Notes: a model not told the origin generated them from the letters alone. 64,000 nt of DNA from Prevotella sp. (GCA_017941345.1 JAGAWQ010000005.1:62001-126000), one strand, 5' to 3'. Positions 34,577 through 43,875 are shown, numbered from the stretch's first letter. Translations and numbers: made by a program.

Positions 34577-34905
34577 AGCTTTATGCCTTCAGATAATACA
34601 TTATATTTAAAAAGAGATGGTGGCAGGCTGTCCCATTGTTTACGAGTGTATTCGAGTGTGTTGATTTCTTCGCCAAGTTCAAGCCCTTTAGTCCATAGCA
34701 TATAGTCGATATAACCTTTCTCTGAGAAATTCATGGTAGGCTTGTCAACAATAACAACAATATCCCAGTCAGAATCTTTTCTGGCTTCTCCGCGAGCTCT
34801 GCTGCCATATAAAATTATCTCAGCAGTAGGCTCCTGCTCCCGTACAGTGTCTCTGATTAAGCTGAGCACGCTGTTGTCTTTTTCTTGTATGGAATAATTA
34901 CCCAT
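34573..34905 (-). CDS. MNT nucleotidyltransferase (antitoxin of module 1)
   Basis: A 110-residue minimal nucleotidyltransferase. The active-site pattern GS-x10-DxD is complete: Gly34-Ser35 in LYGSRARGE and Asp46/Asp48 in SDWDIVV. In related pairs the MNT protein neutralises the HEPN toxin, either by binding or by adding AMP to it. It overlaps the HEPN gene by 4 bases. The promoter lies in the 178-base repeat that is shared with module 2. Confidence 0.88.
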   Translation of the reverse strand: MGNYSIQEKDNSVLSLIRDTVREQEPTAEIILYGSRARGEARKDSDWDIVVIVDKPTMNFSEKGYIDYMLWTKGLELGEEINTLEYTRKQWDSLPPSLFKYNVLSEGIKL

Positions 34906-34917
34906 TGTTTATCTTTT

Positions 34918-35095
34918 TTCTGTTTGCAAAGATAGATATTCTTTTCGTAACTTCCAAACATTTAGCGGAAAAACTGGATGTAGCGCAGTACACAGCGAGG
35001 GCGGACATCGCTATGGAGTCCGCCCTCGGGTTGTGTTATAGAGTGAGAAGTATTTTACTTCCATGCAGCGCCAGTAGCCCAACGCTAATCACCAA
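34918..35095. repeat. 178-base direct repeat, copy A
   Basis: Nearly identical to 35833-36011 (about ten substitutions and one indel, offset 915). It contains, on the minus strand in order, the last codons of a lipoprotein-like gene with an internal stop, an 11-bp-stem hairpin (34996-35006/35018-35028) and the MNT1 promoter. Confidence 0.92.
34927..34958 (-). promoter_or_regulatory. Promoter of HEPN-MNT module 1
   Basis: Minus strand: TTTG at 34958-34955, 20-base spacer, TATCTTTG at 34934-34927, 21 bases before the MNT ATG. Confidence 0.75.
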
Positions 35096-35096
35096 T
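35055..35096 (-). pseudogene. Remnant of the 3' end of a lipoprotein-like gene
   Basis: Fourteen codons that read IGD-stop-RWATGAAWK-stop. They match the end IGDQRWATGAAWK of the gene at 35971-38385, with CAG changed to TAG and four third-position changes that keep the amino acid. The rest of the gene is absent. Confidence 0.85.
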
Positions 35097-35135
35097 TATT
35101 CAATTAGATACTCGTCTTCTAATATTGTATTGACT

Positions 35136-35543
35136 TTATTCTTCAATAGTAATAATGTCAAATAAGTGATCTGCTAAAAAGTCGATAGCCTCACCTAATT
35201 TAGGTAAGTCATTCTTGATAACGTCCCATACGAAATCGGTATTAATGTCAAAGTAACCATGAGCTATATGGTCACGCATTCCTTTAACTGCTTTCCATGG
35301 AATTTCTGGACGAGCAGTCAAGAGCTTCTGCTTGGTACGTTCATCAATGCGTTTTATACCTTCGCCAATAGCTTCTATTAACATGCAGTCAGCAGCAAGA
35401 GTCTTCATGCCGTCAGGAGAGGATAGCAGTTCATCAATGCTAGTAAGCGACTCATTCCAAACTTTTAAATTGTGGATGGCATCTTGTATTTGATGCAGTT
35501 GGTCTTCTACGATTTTAAGCTGTTGTAAAGATATCGATTCCAT
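35136..35543 (-). CDS. hepT: HepT-like HEPN toxin (DUF86), module 2
   Basis: A 135-residue helical protein of the DUF86/HepT family. The motif GMRDHIAHGYF holds R90-x4-H95-x-Y97, the RX4HXY signature in which the tyrosine is the target of AMP addition by MntA in the studied Shewanella pair. It should act as an RNase-type toxin, probably on tRNA, by family. It overlaps the MNT gene by 29 bases. Confidence 0.9.
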   Translation of the reverse strand: MESISLQQLKIVEDQLHQIQDAIHNLKVWNESLTSIDELLSSPDGMKTLAADCMLIEAIGEGIKRIDERTKQKLLTARPEIPWKAVKGMRDHIAHGYFDINTDFVWDVIKNDLPKLGEAIDFLADHLFDIITIEE

Positions 35544-35820
35544 CTTGTTCTATTTGATTCCGAAAAAAGGGCCTGAGATTCTTGTGGTCTTTAATCAAGT
35601 CAACGTGACATCCCAACAATTGCTCCAAATATTGTGAGGCCATGATATAGTTGAAAAACTTGGGAGGCATAGTCACAAACAAGTCAACATCACTTCCATC
35701 GTGGTGTTCGTTGCGTGCTACAGAACCAAACAAACGTATGGAAGTAATCCCGAACTCGTCGTGTAATTCGCTAGCATGATTGCGGATGATATCAATATAT
35801 TCTTGAGCACTTCTTTTCAT
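35515..35820 (-). CDS. mntA: MntA-like nucleotidyltransferase antitoxin, module 2
   Basis: A 101-residue minimal nucleotidyltransferase with a complete GS-x10-DxD site: Gly32-Ser33 in LFGSVARNE and Asp44/Asp46 in SDVDLFV. ATG 35820 is chosen because the alternative TTG at 35844 lies inside the -7 box. It pairs with the overlapping HepT-like gene, and by family would add AMP to its tyrosine. Its sequence is only distantly related to the MNT of module 1. Confidence 0.9.
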   Translation of the reverse strand: MKRSAQEYIDIIRNHASELHDEFGITSIRLFGSVARNEHHDGSDVDLFVTMPPKFFNYIMASQYLEQLLGCHVDLIKDHKNLRPFFRNQIEQDGIDIFTTA

Positions 35821-35832
35821 ATTGCTTATTTG

Positions 35833-36011
35833 TTCTGTTTGCAAAGATAGATATTCTTTTCGTAACTTCCAAACATTTAGCGGAAAAACTGGATGTAGCG
35901 CAGTACACAGCGAGGGCGGACATCGCTGTGGAGTCCGCCCTCGGGTTGTGTTATAGAGTAGGGAAGTATTTTACTTCCATGCTGCGCCGGTTGCCCAACG
36001 CTGGTCACCAA
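35833..36011. repeat. 178-base direct repeat, copy B
   Basis: Contains the true 3' end of the lipoprotein gene (stop at 35971), a small hairpin over the stop codon (GGAAGTA-TTT-TACTTCC), the 11-bp-stem hairpin CGAGGGCGGAC/GTCCGCCCTCG (35911-35921 and 35933-35943, loop 11) and the MNT2 promoter. Confidence 0.92.
35842..35873 (-). promoter_or_regulatory. Promoter of HEPN-MNT module 2
   Basis: Minus strand: TTTG at 35873-35870, 20-base spacer, TATCTTTG at 35849-35842, 21 bases before the MntA ATG. Same sequence as in copy A. Confidence 0.75.
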
Positions 36012-38385
36012 TCTTCTTAGTGTAAATGGGGTGGTTCTTTACCTTGTCGGTGTTGTTATAATAGAATCCATCAACATTGTGACGGTGCATGTCTCTCGTA
36101 TTATTAACACCTAGAGGTTGAGGATCCTTGAACAGCTCCTCTGCCTTCAGCTGGTAGCCTACTGCATCAGGTTCGTTTTCATTGTGGTTGTCACCGAATT
36201 TGGGTTTCAACTCGTCTTTACCCAAACGGTTAAGTATACCATCGTTGATACCTGCACCTTCGCTGTCGTTGCTCCATGCACGGAGAGTAAACATACCATC
36301 GGTCATCTTAGTCTGTCCGTCCTGATATTCGCTATCAAGTGAAGAGGCATAAGTTCCCTTCTTGGCAGTCCATGATGGGATGTATGTGCTGTAGTTGTCT
36401 TCAAAGTCGTAAGAAACGTTCGGAGTGAGTACCAACATACCCTTGTTGTAGAGGTAGCGCGTGTCAGCATCGCCCTTGCGAGTCCAAACGAACAAGTTCT
36501 TTCTGACAGTGAACTTACTTCCGCTGGGAGCGTAAGAAGTCTCAATGAACAGGCCGTGAGCCTTATTGTCAGATTTCGGGCTGAAGTTGACGAAGGTGTT
36601 GTTCTCAATCACAACGTTCCACTTTGTATTGCTTGGCCATGCCAACTGACCATTCTCGCCCACCAACGAGTGGCGTGGGCAGTCCAGGAAGGTGTTGTTG
36701 GTGATGGTCAGATTCTGGAAGAAGTTTGATAGACGCTGGTTACCAGGACCTGCAAACCATGCATATCCACGACCGTTAGCATCATAGTTGCCACAATCGT
36801 ACATTACACAGTTGTCAACAGTCAGTTTACCAATCAACTGAGAGTTGGGTCCCTGGAAGCGGATAAATCCACGAATCATACCTCTGAACGAGCAGTTGGT
36901 GATAGTCAGCGCATTCAGCGAGAATCCAAGACCCTTGCTGTTCATGTTGATGAAGTAGTTTGCAGCGATAGTCAGATTCTTGTCACCATCGCTTCCATTC
37001 TTATCAGTGTATGTGTAGAACTTGTCGACATCAAAATTGATATTGTTGAACACTACATCATCGATTGTGAACATCATGCCATTTTCTACAGGAGAAGCTG
37101 CAGCACGGCTCAAGTTGAAATTGCAGTTCTTTCCTGCCGTTTTAGCTGAACTTGTATAACCTACGCCCATATAAACTGTGGCGCGTCCCTTGCCTGCTGC
37201 AATGTCTTCAGGATTAGTTTCCAAAGTGAAGCCCTTTGTGATGCTGGGTGCACTTTGCATGTAATAGGTTTTACCACCTTCAAGATAGAATACCTGGCCT
37301 TCGGCAATAGTGTTATCGCCCATGTAGTTAACGAGAACTGTGTCAAGACGTGTCATCTTACCCGCATATTCTGGAACAAAAGCTTGAATCAGCAGAGAGT
37401 CACCGTCCTGCGCAGGCTGATCGGCCTTTACAAGAATGGCAGCGCCTTTGTCTCCATGCATACGTAGTGACAACTTATTGTAGTTGCTGTCATAGTAGCG
37501 TTTAACGCCATTCTTATAACCACTAACTACATAAGTGGCGTTAGGAGTCAGTCCTTCGAAATCCACATATCCTTGTGCCTTTTCTACATCTGTCACAAGA
37601 CGTGAAAAAGTGGGCAGATCGGGATTGTCGTTGGTTGGCTCAATCTTCACTTCATCATAAGCCCATGTTTTCCCATCTTCACTTAACAGTAAGTAGTTAC
37701 CGTTAGCATCCTTGCCTGCAGCTTCCAAGAAGTCATAGTAAGTTGTTGTTGGATCAAAACCGCTTATTTCTGAGTTAATCATCACTCGAACTGTGGTCTC
37801 TGTAACATTTGTCAGCACAAAGACATTTGGTACTTCATAACGGTCACCAGTCTGCAAAGCACCATAGTTCTCTGGGCGCACGTTGTCATCACGTGACATC
37901 TCCTTTTGGTGGGAGGTGTCACCCTTTCCGTACCACTTAGAATTATACTGCTCACCTTTTGGTGAAAGGGCCTGAATGGCGTAGGTATAACCTGTGCTAT
38001 AAGCAAGGTCTTCATGCAAGAAACTATGTGTGCCAGCCTTGAGAATTGTGTCAAGCACAATCTGTGTGGGATCATCCCAAGTTCCTACACCTACGCGTGC
38101 TTGGATGCGATAACCGCTGGCACCATCAACTTCATACCAGTTGAGCCACATGTCGTTTACATGGGAACTGCCACTGAGTTCAAACATGGATGCTCGTCCG
38201 CATCCATAGGGATCTACGTTGGCATTTACGTTTGTGTTCTGCGACAAGCGGAACATAGGCGTGAAAAGACGCTCGCTACTGTAGCCTTCCTCGTCTGTTG
38301 ACGCCGTGTCCTTGTCTGAACAACTGGTGAATAGCATGGCTGAACAAACAGCCAGCATCATCAGAAAATTATTGTAATTTTTCAT
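35971..38385 (-). CDS. Surface lipoprotein with beta-helix (DUF5123/DUF4957-like)
   Basis: An 804-residue lipoprotein with lipobox LFTSC (Cys22), then two fibronectin-III-like segments (WLNWYEVDGASGYRIQARVG; VDFEGLTPNATYVVSGYKNG). A long right-handed beta-helix follows, recognisable by repeated TITNCSF, LTVDNCVMYDCGNY, LTITNNTFLDCPRH and VIENNTFVNFSP. It is the third gene of the SusC-SusD operon, 18 bases after SusD, where surface glycan-binding proteins usually sit. Pectin binding or weak lyase activity is possible; no catalytic residues could be assigned. Its 3' end is duplicated 915 bases downstream. Confidence 0.82.
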   Translation of the reverse strand: MKNYNNFLMMLAVCSAMLFTSCSDKDTASTDEEGYSSERLFTPMFRLSQNTNVNANVDPYGCGRASMFELSGSSHVNDMWLNWYEVDGASGYRIQARVGVGTWDDPTQIVLDTILKAGTHSFLHEDLAYSTGYTYAIQALSPKGEQYNSKWYGKGDTSHQKEMSRDDNVRPENYGALQTGDRYEVPNVFVLTNVTETTVRVMINSEISGFDPTTTYYDFLEAAGKDANGNYLLLSEDGKTWAYDEVKIEPTNDNPDLPTFSRLVTDVEKAQGYVDFEGLTPNATYVVSGYKNGVKRYYDSNYNKLSLRMHGDKGAAILVKADQPAQDGDSLLIQAFVPEYAGKMTRLDTVLVNYMGDNTIAEGQVFYLEGGKTYYMQSAPSITKGFTLETNPEDIAAGKGRATVYMGVGYTSSAKTAGKNCNFNLSRAAASPVENGMMFTIDDVVFNNINFDVDKFYTYTDKNGSDGDKNLTIAANYFINMNSKGLGFSLNALTITNCSFRGMIRGFIRFQGPNSQLIGKLTVDNCVMYDCGNYDANGRGYAWFAGPGNQRLSNFFQNLTITNNTFLDCPRHSLVGENGQLAWPSNTKWNVVIENNTFVNFSPKSDNKAHGLFIETSYAPSGSKFTVRKNLFVWTRKGDADTRYLYNKGMLVLTPNVSYDFEDNYSTYIPSWTAKKGTYASSLDSEYQDGQTKMTDGMFTLRAWSNDSEGAGINDGILNRLGKDELKPKFGDNHNENEPDAVGYQLKAEELFKDPQPLGVNNTRDMHRHNVDGFYYNNTDKVKNHPIYTKKIGDQRWATGAAWK

Positions 38386-38403
38386 CTTGTTTTGTTTTTA
38401 GAA

Positions 38404-40452
38404 TTAATAGCCATAATAATTCTTATATGTTCCATCACTGCGCGTTATTGCGTCTTGAGGAATTGGCATAATGTAACGCAAAGTGGGTAGTTCGTTAAGT
38501 ACTTCCTCTGAACTGTAAGTTGGCATTCCTACAGGTTGCAACTGATCAGAGGCATCAGCATAGATATAGCCGCGAACAGATAGACGGCATGCAGCAACAG
38601 GTATACCTAGACTGCTGTCTTCCCAGTTGAACCAGTCAACACGAGACCATGCATCAGCACCAGTAGTAGGAACAGCTTTCAAGGCGGCTTCGTATGCATC
38701 GTATCCGAAGTTGACATTGATATAGTTCCAGTTCATCCATTTGTTGTCAAATCCATATTCGTCGTTTGTCCAGAACTTAAACTGAGGCAAAGTCTGGTTG
38801 GGGAATGTGTAGTCCCACTGAGGATCGTTGTCGCCAGAATTGATTCGTTTGTAGTATGCCAACTTTGGATATTCATTATAATGGGGATCATAGCTGTTGT
38901 CGCCAGATGCCATACCGTAGAACTGCCAGAATGTCTTGTAGATGGTTTTTGCATAGAGGTTCCAACGTACAAGATCTTTCCAGCGGAGACCTTCACCAGC
39001 AAATTCCCACTTGCGCTCATCGGTGATGAGCGTGAAGAAATCCTCTTTTGAAGTAGCTGCCTCCACGTAATCCTCAACCATTGCAGCTTTGTTTGCTGCA
39101 TTCCTAAAGGCACGTTCGCGCACATTCTTCAGGGCTTGTTTAGCCGTCATGCCGCATGTACCTGCTCCATTAGGACCTTCTAACTCATTAACTGCTTCAG
39201 CATACATCAGCAGAACATCAGCATAGCGCATATAGGGGAAATTGATACCCGTACCGTTCTGTAAATTGTAATCCATTCTGTGATTAGGATCCCAAAGCTT
39301 TGACCATTTGTTGCAGTAGTTTGTCTGGGTATTCAACAGGCCTGGAATGTCCTCTGTCCAACTCCATAGACCGATAGCCTGACGACGAACATCCTGAGTG
39401 TCATAGGTAAAGCGGTGGAAAGCACTCAGGCGTACTCCTCCATTACAATTACCCCAAGTGTCATAAACGGTCTTCGAATAGCCAGGACCATGGATATAGC
39501 CAACTCGTCCACTGGTATTCATGGTAAATGGAATCTCGAAAATAGGATCATCACCCGTAGAGGCAATATATTTACACTCATCAATGAAAACATCATACCA
39601 ATCCTTGGCTAAACTGTGAGTGCCAGCTTGTATAACAGAGTCTGTATATTCTTTTGCAATACGGTAGTAATCCTGCCAATCGTTAGGACGCTTCATGTCG
39701 CCAATATATGCTTGATCGTCAGTGTGACGCAGCGAATAGCCGCCACGGAAAAGTGCGATACGAGCGATAAGAGCCCATGCAAACTCCTTTGTACAACGCT
39801 CAACGCTGCTGATTTCTGAAGACAACTTCATGCTCTTGGAAGCATCAATAAGGTCGTTAATTAGATTCGTCTGGATAACATCACGATCAACAATAGGCAG
39901 GACCAAATTGTTTGGATGATCCATACTACGTTCAAAGCTAAAAGGAATATCACCCATGAGGATTGTCAAGTCAAAGTAGTTCATCGCACGAAGACACTTG
40001 GCTTCACCAATCATCTGAAGAATTGATTCACGATTAGACTTATTAGGAGTTGACATATTTCCTAAGATAGGACTTTTTTCAGCACCCGTAATAAAATCAT
40101 TGGCACGCTCGATAGTGGTGTAGACTTGTGCCCATGTGTTCTCCAGCGCACTGGCATCAGCCTCGCAGTCAAATGCTTTGAACTCATTATGGCTAGCTAC
40201 CTGTACTTCGTTAGAACTGGTTGTCCATTCTACGTCACTGTTTAGCAGGAATGTGTTGATAAAGGCGTTACCATAGGTGTTGTCGCTGCATACTGACTGG
40301 TAGATACCATTCAGCAAAATATTAGCTTCTTCTACATCGGAGAAGATGAAATCTTCGGTGTATTTTGAGGGTGAGTCAACATCCAGGTAGTCGTTACAGG
40401 ATGTAACCCCCATGAAGGCCAATGCTATTAAAAATATATTCTTCTTTTTCAT
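38404..40452 (-). CDS. SusD/RagB-family glycan-binding lipoprotein
   Basis: A 682-residue outer-membrane lipoprotein with lipobox MGVTSC (Cys19) and the SusD-type features SPSKYTEDFIFSDVEEANILLNGIYQSVCS, EAKCLRAMNYFDLTILMGDIPF, and late MLMYAEAVNELEG with ERKWEFAGEGLRWKDLVRW. It closes the SusC barrel and captures oligosaccharides, probably from RG-I. ATG 40452 is chosen for the lipoprotein signal; it lies 22 bases after SusC. It is longer than usual (500-600 residues). Confidence 0.93.
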   Translation of the reverse strand: MKKKNIFLIALAFMGVTSCNDYLDVDSPSKYTEDFIFSDVEEANILLNGIYQSVCSDNTYGNAFINTFLLNSDVEWTTSSNEVQVASHNEFKAFDCEADASALENTWAQVYTTIERANDFITGAEKSPILGNMSTPNKSNRESILQMIGEAKCLRAMNYFDLTILMGDIPFSFERSMDHPNNLVLPIVDRDVIQTNLINDLIDASKSMKLSSEISSVERCTKEFAWALIARIALFRGGYSLRHTDDQAYIGDMKRPNDWQDYYRIAKEYTDSVIQAGTHSLAKDWYDVFIDECKYIASTGDDPIFEIPFTMNTSGRVGYIHGPGYSKTVYDTWGNCNGGVRLSAFHRFTYDTQDVRRQAIGLWSWTEDIPGLLNTQTNYCNKWSKLWDPNHRMDYNLQNGTGINFPYMRYADVLLMYAEAVNELEGPNGAGTCGMTAKQALKNVRERAFRNAANKAAMVEDYVEAATSKEDFFTLITDERKWEFAGEGLRWKDLVRWNLYAKTIYKTFWQFYGMASGDNSYDPHYNEYPKLAYYKRINSGDNDPQWDYTFPNQTLPQFKFWTNDEYGFDNKWMNWNYINVNFGYDAYEAALKAVPTTGADAWSRVDWFNWEDSSLGIPVAACRLSVRGYIYADASDQLQPVGMPTYSSEEVLNELPTLRYIMPIPQDAITRSDGTYKNYYGY

Positions 40453-40474
40453 ACTTTTGTAATTCTTGATTGTT

Positions 40475-43400
40475 TTAGAAAGACAAGTTGACACCTAACA
40501 AATATGAGCGGCTACGAGGATAACGGTTATAGTCAACACTTGGTGTCAAACCATTCTGAATATCCACCTCGGGATCGTAACCACTATAGTTGGTAATCGT
40601 GAAGAGGTTAGAACCTGTAAAGTAGAAACGCAGTCTGTCTATTCCCCATTTCTTTGTCAATTTCTTGGGCAAGGTGTAACCGAGAGTAAGACTTTGCAAG
40701 CGCAGGAAACTACCGTCCTCAATGAAATAAGAATGGGTGACATTGCTTGTAACATCCTGTGGGTTCCAAAGCGAGCGTGTTCCGTTAATCTGCTCGTATA
40801 ATTCTAGATATTCAGGATGCTGAGAGTCTGCCAATAGTGGTTCATTCTTATAATATAATACCTGATTGCCATCTGCATCGAGTGTATAAGTATCACCGAA
40901 ATAAACCCAACGATGTGCATAGTCGAAATCTGAAAGCACGTTCTTGGGATTGTTCTCACTGGCACCAACGGCTGATGACAGATTAAATGCTGTTGCATTC
41001 AGTACATCGAAATCGAGGAAATATACGAAGTTGGCATTGAAGTCGAAGTCTTTCCAGTTTCCGCTCAGTCCGAAACCACCCTGCAATTTGGGGTTCGTGT
41101 TACCGATAACAGTACGGTCAAGCTCGTCAATCTTTCCATCACCATTTAAGTCCTTGAACTTGATACGGCCAGGAGCTGTTCCGCCTGTTGCAGACAAACC
41201 AGTCACTGTTCCGGAGATGAGCTTTCCGTTTTCATCGAAGACCTGAGGAATAGGCTCGTAGTTATAGCCAGTTGTACGAGTGAATTCATCGAATCCATAA
41301 ACTCCATCATAAACGAAGCCATATATGAGGCCTACCTCATCGCCTACTTTCAGACAAAAATCATCGTATGAAGATTTCCAGCGGTTGCTGGTGCTCCAAA
41401 GTGCATTATCCTCACCATTCAGTTGGTCAACTTTTGACTTGTTGTAGCCCATAGTGAAATTGGCATCTAACGTAAAGTCTTTTTTCTGGAAAATGTTGTA
41501 GTTGACAGTAACTTCAAAACCTTTATTTGTTACCTTACCGATGTTGCGAGTCTGCTGGCCAAATCCACTGGTCGTTGCAATATAAGATGTATAGAGCAGG
41601 TCACGAGTGGTGTTCCAATAAAACTCTGGAGTGATGGTTAGACGGTTCTTGAAGAAACCGAGGTCAAGTGCCAAGTTGCGCGTAATGGTTGTTTCCCACT
41701 TGATTTCTTCGTTGGGGAAGGCAGTGCCCACAGAATAGTATTTTTCACCGTTTTCAGTAGTCTCGTTCCAGCTGGGACCTCCATTACTGTTAATGGTGTA
41801 AACATAGCGCCAGCGGTCGTCACCGATATCGTTGTTACCTGCAAGACCGAATGCTGCACGAACCTTAAATTGGCTGGCAATATTCTTGTTCCACCAAGGC
41901 TCTTCTGATACAACCCAAGCACCAGAGACGGAGGGGAAGTAACCCCACTGGTGACCAGGAGCAAACTTCGTACTACCATCGGCACGCATTGTCAGAGAGA
42001 GCAGATACTTGTGTTTGTAGTTGTAGTTGGCCTGTCCGAAGAACGAGAGCATGCGGTTTGGTGTATTCTTGGAGGAAGAACTCAGATAGGGGATACCCTG
42101 TCCCATACTATCGAAGACCTTTTCAGGATTCAGGTCGAATGCTTCCGTGAACTGACGTGAACCTTGCTGGTTGGTCGTTGTCTGGTCATGCTGCATTTCA
42201 TGACCTACCAGCAAAGCGATGTTGTGGTCGTCATTCAGTGTGAAGCTGTAGTTCAAAGTGTTAGTCCAAGTGTACTTTGTTCTACGAGTATTTGTAATAG
42301 TAGCGTAAGGCTTGTTGCCAAATCCTGTCTTAGCGGCCTCAGTGGTAGCAGAACCATAGTAGTTGTTAGTGTCGGTGAAATACAGACCCAATCCGAAATC
42401 AGTCTTGAATACCAGATTGTCAATAATTTCCCATGACAAAGATGCCTGATTAGTGAAATTATAAGAGTTCTTGCTAGTATAGTGCTGATTTATGTCATCC
42501 AATGGAGAGGTTTTCTCCCAATAGAGCTTCTCATTGACAGTATCGAAGACGTAGGGGTTAGTGGTAAATTCACGGATACCATTAGTAGGCTTATATCGTA
42601 GAATACCGACGATACCATCCTTACCAATGCCGTCACCGCCAGAACCCTTATCGCGACGATAAGAGAGGCGAGGGTTGATAGTCAGTTTAATGCGGTCACT
42701 TAATTGTGCCATAATCTTGGTGTTCATATTGGTACGGCTTACTCCAGTACCCTCAATGATACCATTCTGGTTGTGGTGAGTCAGCGAAGTGCTGAAGCGA
42801 AGTTTGTCATTACCGCCAGTGACAGCAACATTGTACATCTGTGTCCAAGCAGTTCCACCCATCAACTCGTCCTGCCAGTCGTGCGAAGTGGCACTTTTGT
42901 AGATGTCAAGGTCCTGTGGGTTACCGTAGTTGTAGCGGAAATTGGCAATACGTGAATTGCTACCAATAGATTTGTCTTGCTGATAGCGAACGAACTCATA
43001 TGCATCCAGCATTTCCTGCTTACCTGCGAGTTTACTGAATTGGCCGTAGGCATTGAAATCAACCTTAATCTTACCAGCTTGGGCTGACTTGGTAGTTACG
43101 ATAACAACACCATTACCGCCTCGAGCACCATAGATGGCGGTCAAAGAGGCATCCTTCAGTACGTCGATTGACTGGATATCCGTAGGTGGAATATCGTTAA
43201 TGTTGTCAGCCTGGAAGCCGTCAACGATGTACAGAGGCTTGTTGTTCTGGCCAAGAGCTGAACCACCGCGTACGCGAATCAAAATGTCAGCACCAGGAGC
43301 ACCATCGACTGTACTTACCTGTACACCGGCAATTTTACCCTGCATAGCCTCTGCTGCAGATGCAACAGGTACGGTTGCCAGTTTCGCACCGCTTACCGAA

Positions 43401-43774
43401 CCGACCGAACCGGTCAGGTCTTTACGGGCCTTGCTGGTGTAACCAACGACAACAACCTCGTCGAGAGCAGCGTTGTCGTCTAGCAACTGGATTTTCATGT
43501 CGGGACCTGCAGTGACTTCCTGTGTTACCATACCGATGTATGATATCACTACGGTCTTCGACTTCTGGAGCTTCAAGGTGAAGTTACCGTCAAAGTCGGT
43601 GACTGCTGCATTTTTTGCATTTCCCTTCTCAACTACGGTTGCACCAATGACAGGTTCACCATTGGAGTCTGTAACCGTTCCCTTAGCAGTGGTCTGTGCA
43701 GACAGATTGCCCACGACTAAGAGCAAGCACATAATTAGTGCTGTTTGAAAGATACTCTTAAATTTAACAGACAT
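40475..43774 (-). CDS. SusC/RagA TonB-dependent outer-membrane transporter
   Basis: A 1099-residue transporter: signal peptide (1-26), carboxypeptidase-D-like domain (TVTDSNGEPVIGATVVEKGN), the TonB-plug domain with VDGFQADNINDIPPTDIQSIDVLKDASLTAIYGARG, and a 22-strand barrel ending in SYLLGVNLSF. It imports oligosaccharides across the outer membrane with SusD as lid. First gene of an operon SusC-SusD-surface lipoprotein with a promoter near 43825. No anti-sigma or hybrid two-component gene is next to it. Confidence 0.95.
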   Translation of the reverse strand: MSVKFKSIFQTALIMCLLLVVGNLSAQTTAKGTVTDSNGEPVIGATVVEKGNAKNAAVTDFDGNFTLKLQKSKTVVISYIGMVTQEVTAGPDMKIQLLDDNAALDEVVVVGYTSKARKDLTGSVGSVSGAKLATVPVASAAEAMQGKIAGVQVSTVDGAPGADILIRVRGGSALGQNNKPLYIVDGFQADNINDIPPTDIQSIDVLKDASLTAIYGARGGNGVVIVTTKSAQAGKIKVDFNAYGQFSKLAGKQEMLDAYEFVRYQQDKSIGSNSRIANFRYNYGNPQDLDIYKSATSHDWQDELMGGTAWTQMYNVAVTGGNDKLRFSTSLTHHNQNGIIEGTGVSRTNMNTKIMAQLSDRIKLTINPRLSYRRDKGSGGDGIGKDGIVGILRYKPTNGIREFTTNPYVFDTVNEKLYWEKTSPLDDINQHYTSKNSYNFTNQASLSWEIIDNLVFKTDFGLGLYFTDTNNYYGSATTEAAKTGFGNKPYATITNTRRTKYTWTNTLNYSFTLNDDHNIALLVGHEMQHDQTTTNQQGSRQFTEAFDLNPEKVFDSMGQGIPYLSSSSKNTPNRMLSFFGQANYNYKHKYLLSLTMRADGSTKFAPGHQWGYFPSVSGAWVVSEEPWWNKNIASQFKVRAAFGLAGNNDIGDDRWRYVYTINSNGGPSWNETTENGEKYYSVGTAFPNEEIKWETTITRNLALDLGFFKNRLTITPEFYWNTTRDLLYTSYIATTSGFGQQTRNIGKVTNKGFEVTVNYNIFQKKDFTLDANFTMGYNKSKVDQLNGEDNALWSTSNRWKSSYDDFCLKVGDEVGLIYGFVYDGVYGFDEFTRTTGYNYEPIPQVFDENGKLISGTVTGLSATGGTAPGRIKFKDLNGDGKIDELDRTVIGNTNPKLQGGFGLSGNWKDFDFNANFVYFLDFDVLNATAFNLSSAVGASENNPKNVLSDFDYAHRWVYFGDTYTLDADGNQVLYYKNEPLLADSQHPEYLELYEQINGTRSLWNPQDVTSNVTHSYFIEDGSFLRLQSLTLGYTLPKKLTKKWGIDRLRFYFTGSNLFTITNYSGYDPEVDIQNGLTPSVDYNRYPRSRSYLLGVNLSF

Positions 43775-43824
43775 AAAATTAGTAGTTTAAAAAATTAATT
43801 TATTAAAGTAGAATATTCTGGCTG

Positions 43825-43832
43825 CAAAGATA
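43825..43832 (-). promoter_or_regulatory. -7 box of the SusC operon
   Basis: TATCTTTG on the minus strand, 50 bases before the SusC ATG; no TTTG 20 bases upstream, suggesting activator dependence. Confidence 0.55.
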
Positions 43833-43875
43833 CAATAAAAAAACGTAAAACGTGAAGATTTCTTTATATTTTTTT

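Noticed and set aside
34996..35028. Hairpin in the 178-base repeat as a classical terminator
   Set aside because: The 11-bp stem is perfect but no T-run follows on either strand, so it was described as a hairpin only.
34918..36011. Insertion sequence or integron carrying the HEPN-MNT modules
   Set aside because: No transposase, integrase, terminal inverted repeats or short target duplications are visible; the long direct repeats fit homologous recombination better.
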